Part shown: positions 63,580 through 64,000 of the stretch, one piece after another
Layout of the letters: each line of letters begins with the position of its first letter
How positions within the stretch are numbered: position 1 is the stretch's first letter
Assembly: GCF_910592395.1 (NCBI RefSeq)
Contig: NC_088309.1
Coordinates: forward strand, 15,876,599 to 15,940,598
Length of the DNA stretch: 64,000 nucleotides
Direction: 5' to 3'
From: Lineus longissimus
Lineage: Eukaryota > Nemertea > Pilidiophora > Heteronemertea > Lineidae
The notes under the pieces: generated by a model
The model's input: the letters and a program-made list of their open reading frames with translations, nothing else
Told to the model about the DNA's origin: nothing
Database searches by the model: none
Program-made: the position numbers and the translations under genes

Positions 63580-64000
63580 ATGCGTTTTTCGCTCGTCAAG
63601 CCGTATTTAAAATGTGACTTAGGCCAGGTAGTTTTTCAGTTTCGGCCACCACCACTTAAAAGGAAAGTGTGTATTGACCTAAAAAAGGTATTTAACAGTA
63701 AGAAAACGGCACGTGTTAGTCTTACCCCTCGCGGGTGGACTACGAAACGGTATGAGGATTTTACCATAGCTGTATCTAAAAGGCTCTTCGTTAATATATA
63801 TTTTTTGAAAAATTCACAGTATTGGTTACGAAACGAGGGATTTCATCGGATTCTTGCGTATCTTGATGCGAAGTTAATTCGTTTTTTCTCCAAAGCTCAC
63901 CGAGATAATTTCTGTACGGAAAACGTCGTTTTCAAACTACTTCAAGGTGCGGTGGTTTTCTCACCGACTAATTCCGGATTAAAACTTCGAGAATTGGTAC
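63580..64000 (+). CDS. Open frame running off the right edge, unknown
   Basis: From the ATG at 63580-63582 the frame is open to the window end (140 codons), preceded in frame by a TGA about 50 bp upstream. The product is basic (LKRKVCIDLKKVFNSKK, WTTKRYEDFTIAVSKRLF) with no motif known to me. In DNA of this composition such a length is unlikely by chance. It could be a host exon or another mobile element. Confidence 0.45.
   Translation, partial: MRFSLVKPYLKCDLGQVVFQFRPPPLKRKVCIDLKKVFNSKKTARVSLTPRGWTTKRYEDFTIAVSKRLFVNIYFLKNSQYWLRNEGFHRILAYLDAKLIRFFSKAHRDNFCTENVVFKLLQGAVVFSPTNSGLKLRELV

Noticed and set aside
1-64000. tRNA and rRNA genes
   Set aside because: No sequence with complete A and B boxes and a cloverleaf was seen; only a B-box-like stretch near 43940.

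Overview
The window is eukaryotic, almost certainly from a marine invertebrate. It has spliced exons, short-period satellite DNA, nested LTR and LINE retroelements and several MITEs. I cannot name the species. It is dominated by two related Maverick/Polinton elements, virus-like DNA transposons that encode family-B DNA polymerase, integrase, packaging ATPase and jelly-roll capsid proteins. They lie in opposite orientation. Around them I see only one clear spliced gene fragment (20897-22011, minus) and one open reading frame at the right edge.

Layout. 1-8323: the end of Polinton A, cut by the window edge, inserted in a BEL/Pao gag-pro gene (8324-11569) that also carries a probable solo LTR. 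About 12190-18830: an 80-bp-type satellite with an orientation switch near 17690. 18830-24650: mostly non-coding DNA with the spliced gene, a 425-bp palindrome and a TTAA-flanked foldback MITE. About 24650-29230: a decayed Ty3/gypsy element on the minus strand, split by a 953-bp MITE with a 9-bp target duplication. 29264-61092: complete Polinton B with 6-bp target duplication TACTGA. 61093-64000: flanking DNA with little that I recognise.

Polinton B has been hit repeatedly: an L1-type LINE (31595-37157, 15-bp target duplication), an unclassified 1.3-kb insert (37597-38868), a 4-kb insert with CAG-starting ends (41795-45813), a TA-flanked pogo-like MITE (48574-49644) and an intact-looking piggyBac transposon (54356-56981, TTAA) inside its integrase. 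Its polymerase, integrase, ATPase, both capsid genes and most others carry stops or frameshifts, so it is a dead copy. Polinton A is better preserved over the shared genes.

The most unusual signal is a 27-bp micro-element made of two adjacent tiny hairpins (stems GGAC/GTCC and GAGC/GCTC, each with a variable triplet loop, separated by TGA). It has inserted repeatedly into Polinton genes, mostly in A. Comparison with the empty sites in B shows that each insertion adds exactly 30 bp (27 bp plus a 3-bp target duplication), so reading frames survive and the proteins gain a 10-residue insert. Several diverged copies carry paired, compensating changes in the stems. It resembles in principle the double-hairpin elements of fungal mitochondria, but I know of no description in Polintons. 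Two further features recall poxvirus-like biology: each Polinton terminus is itself a long imperfect palindrome whose two arms match although A and B differ in sequence, and many genes start with the motif TAAATG.
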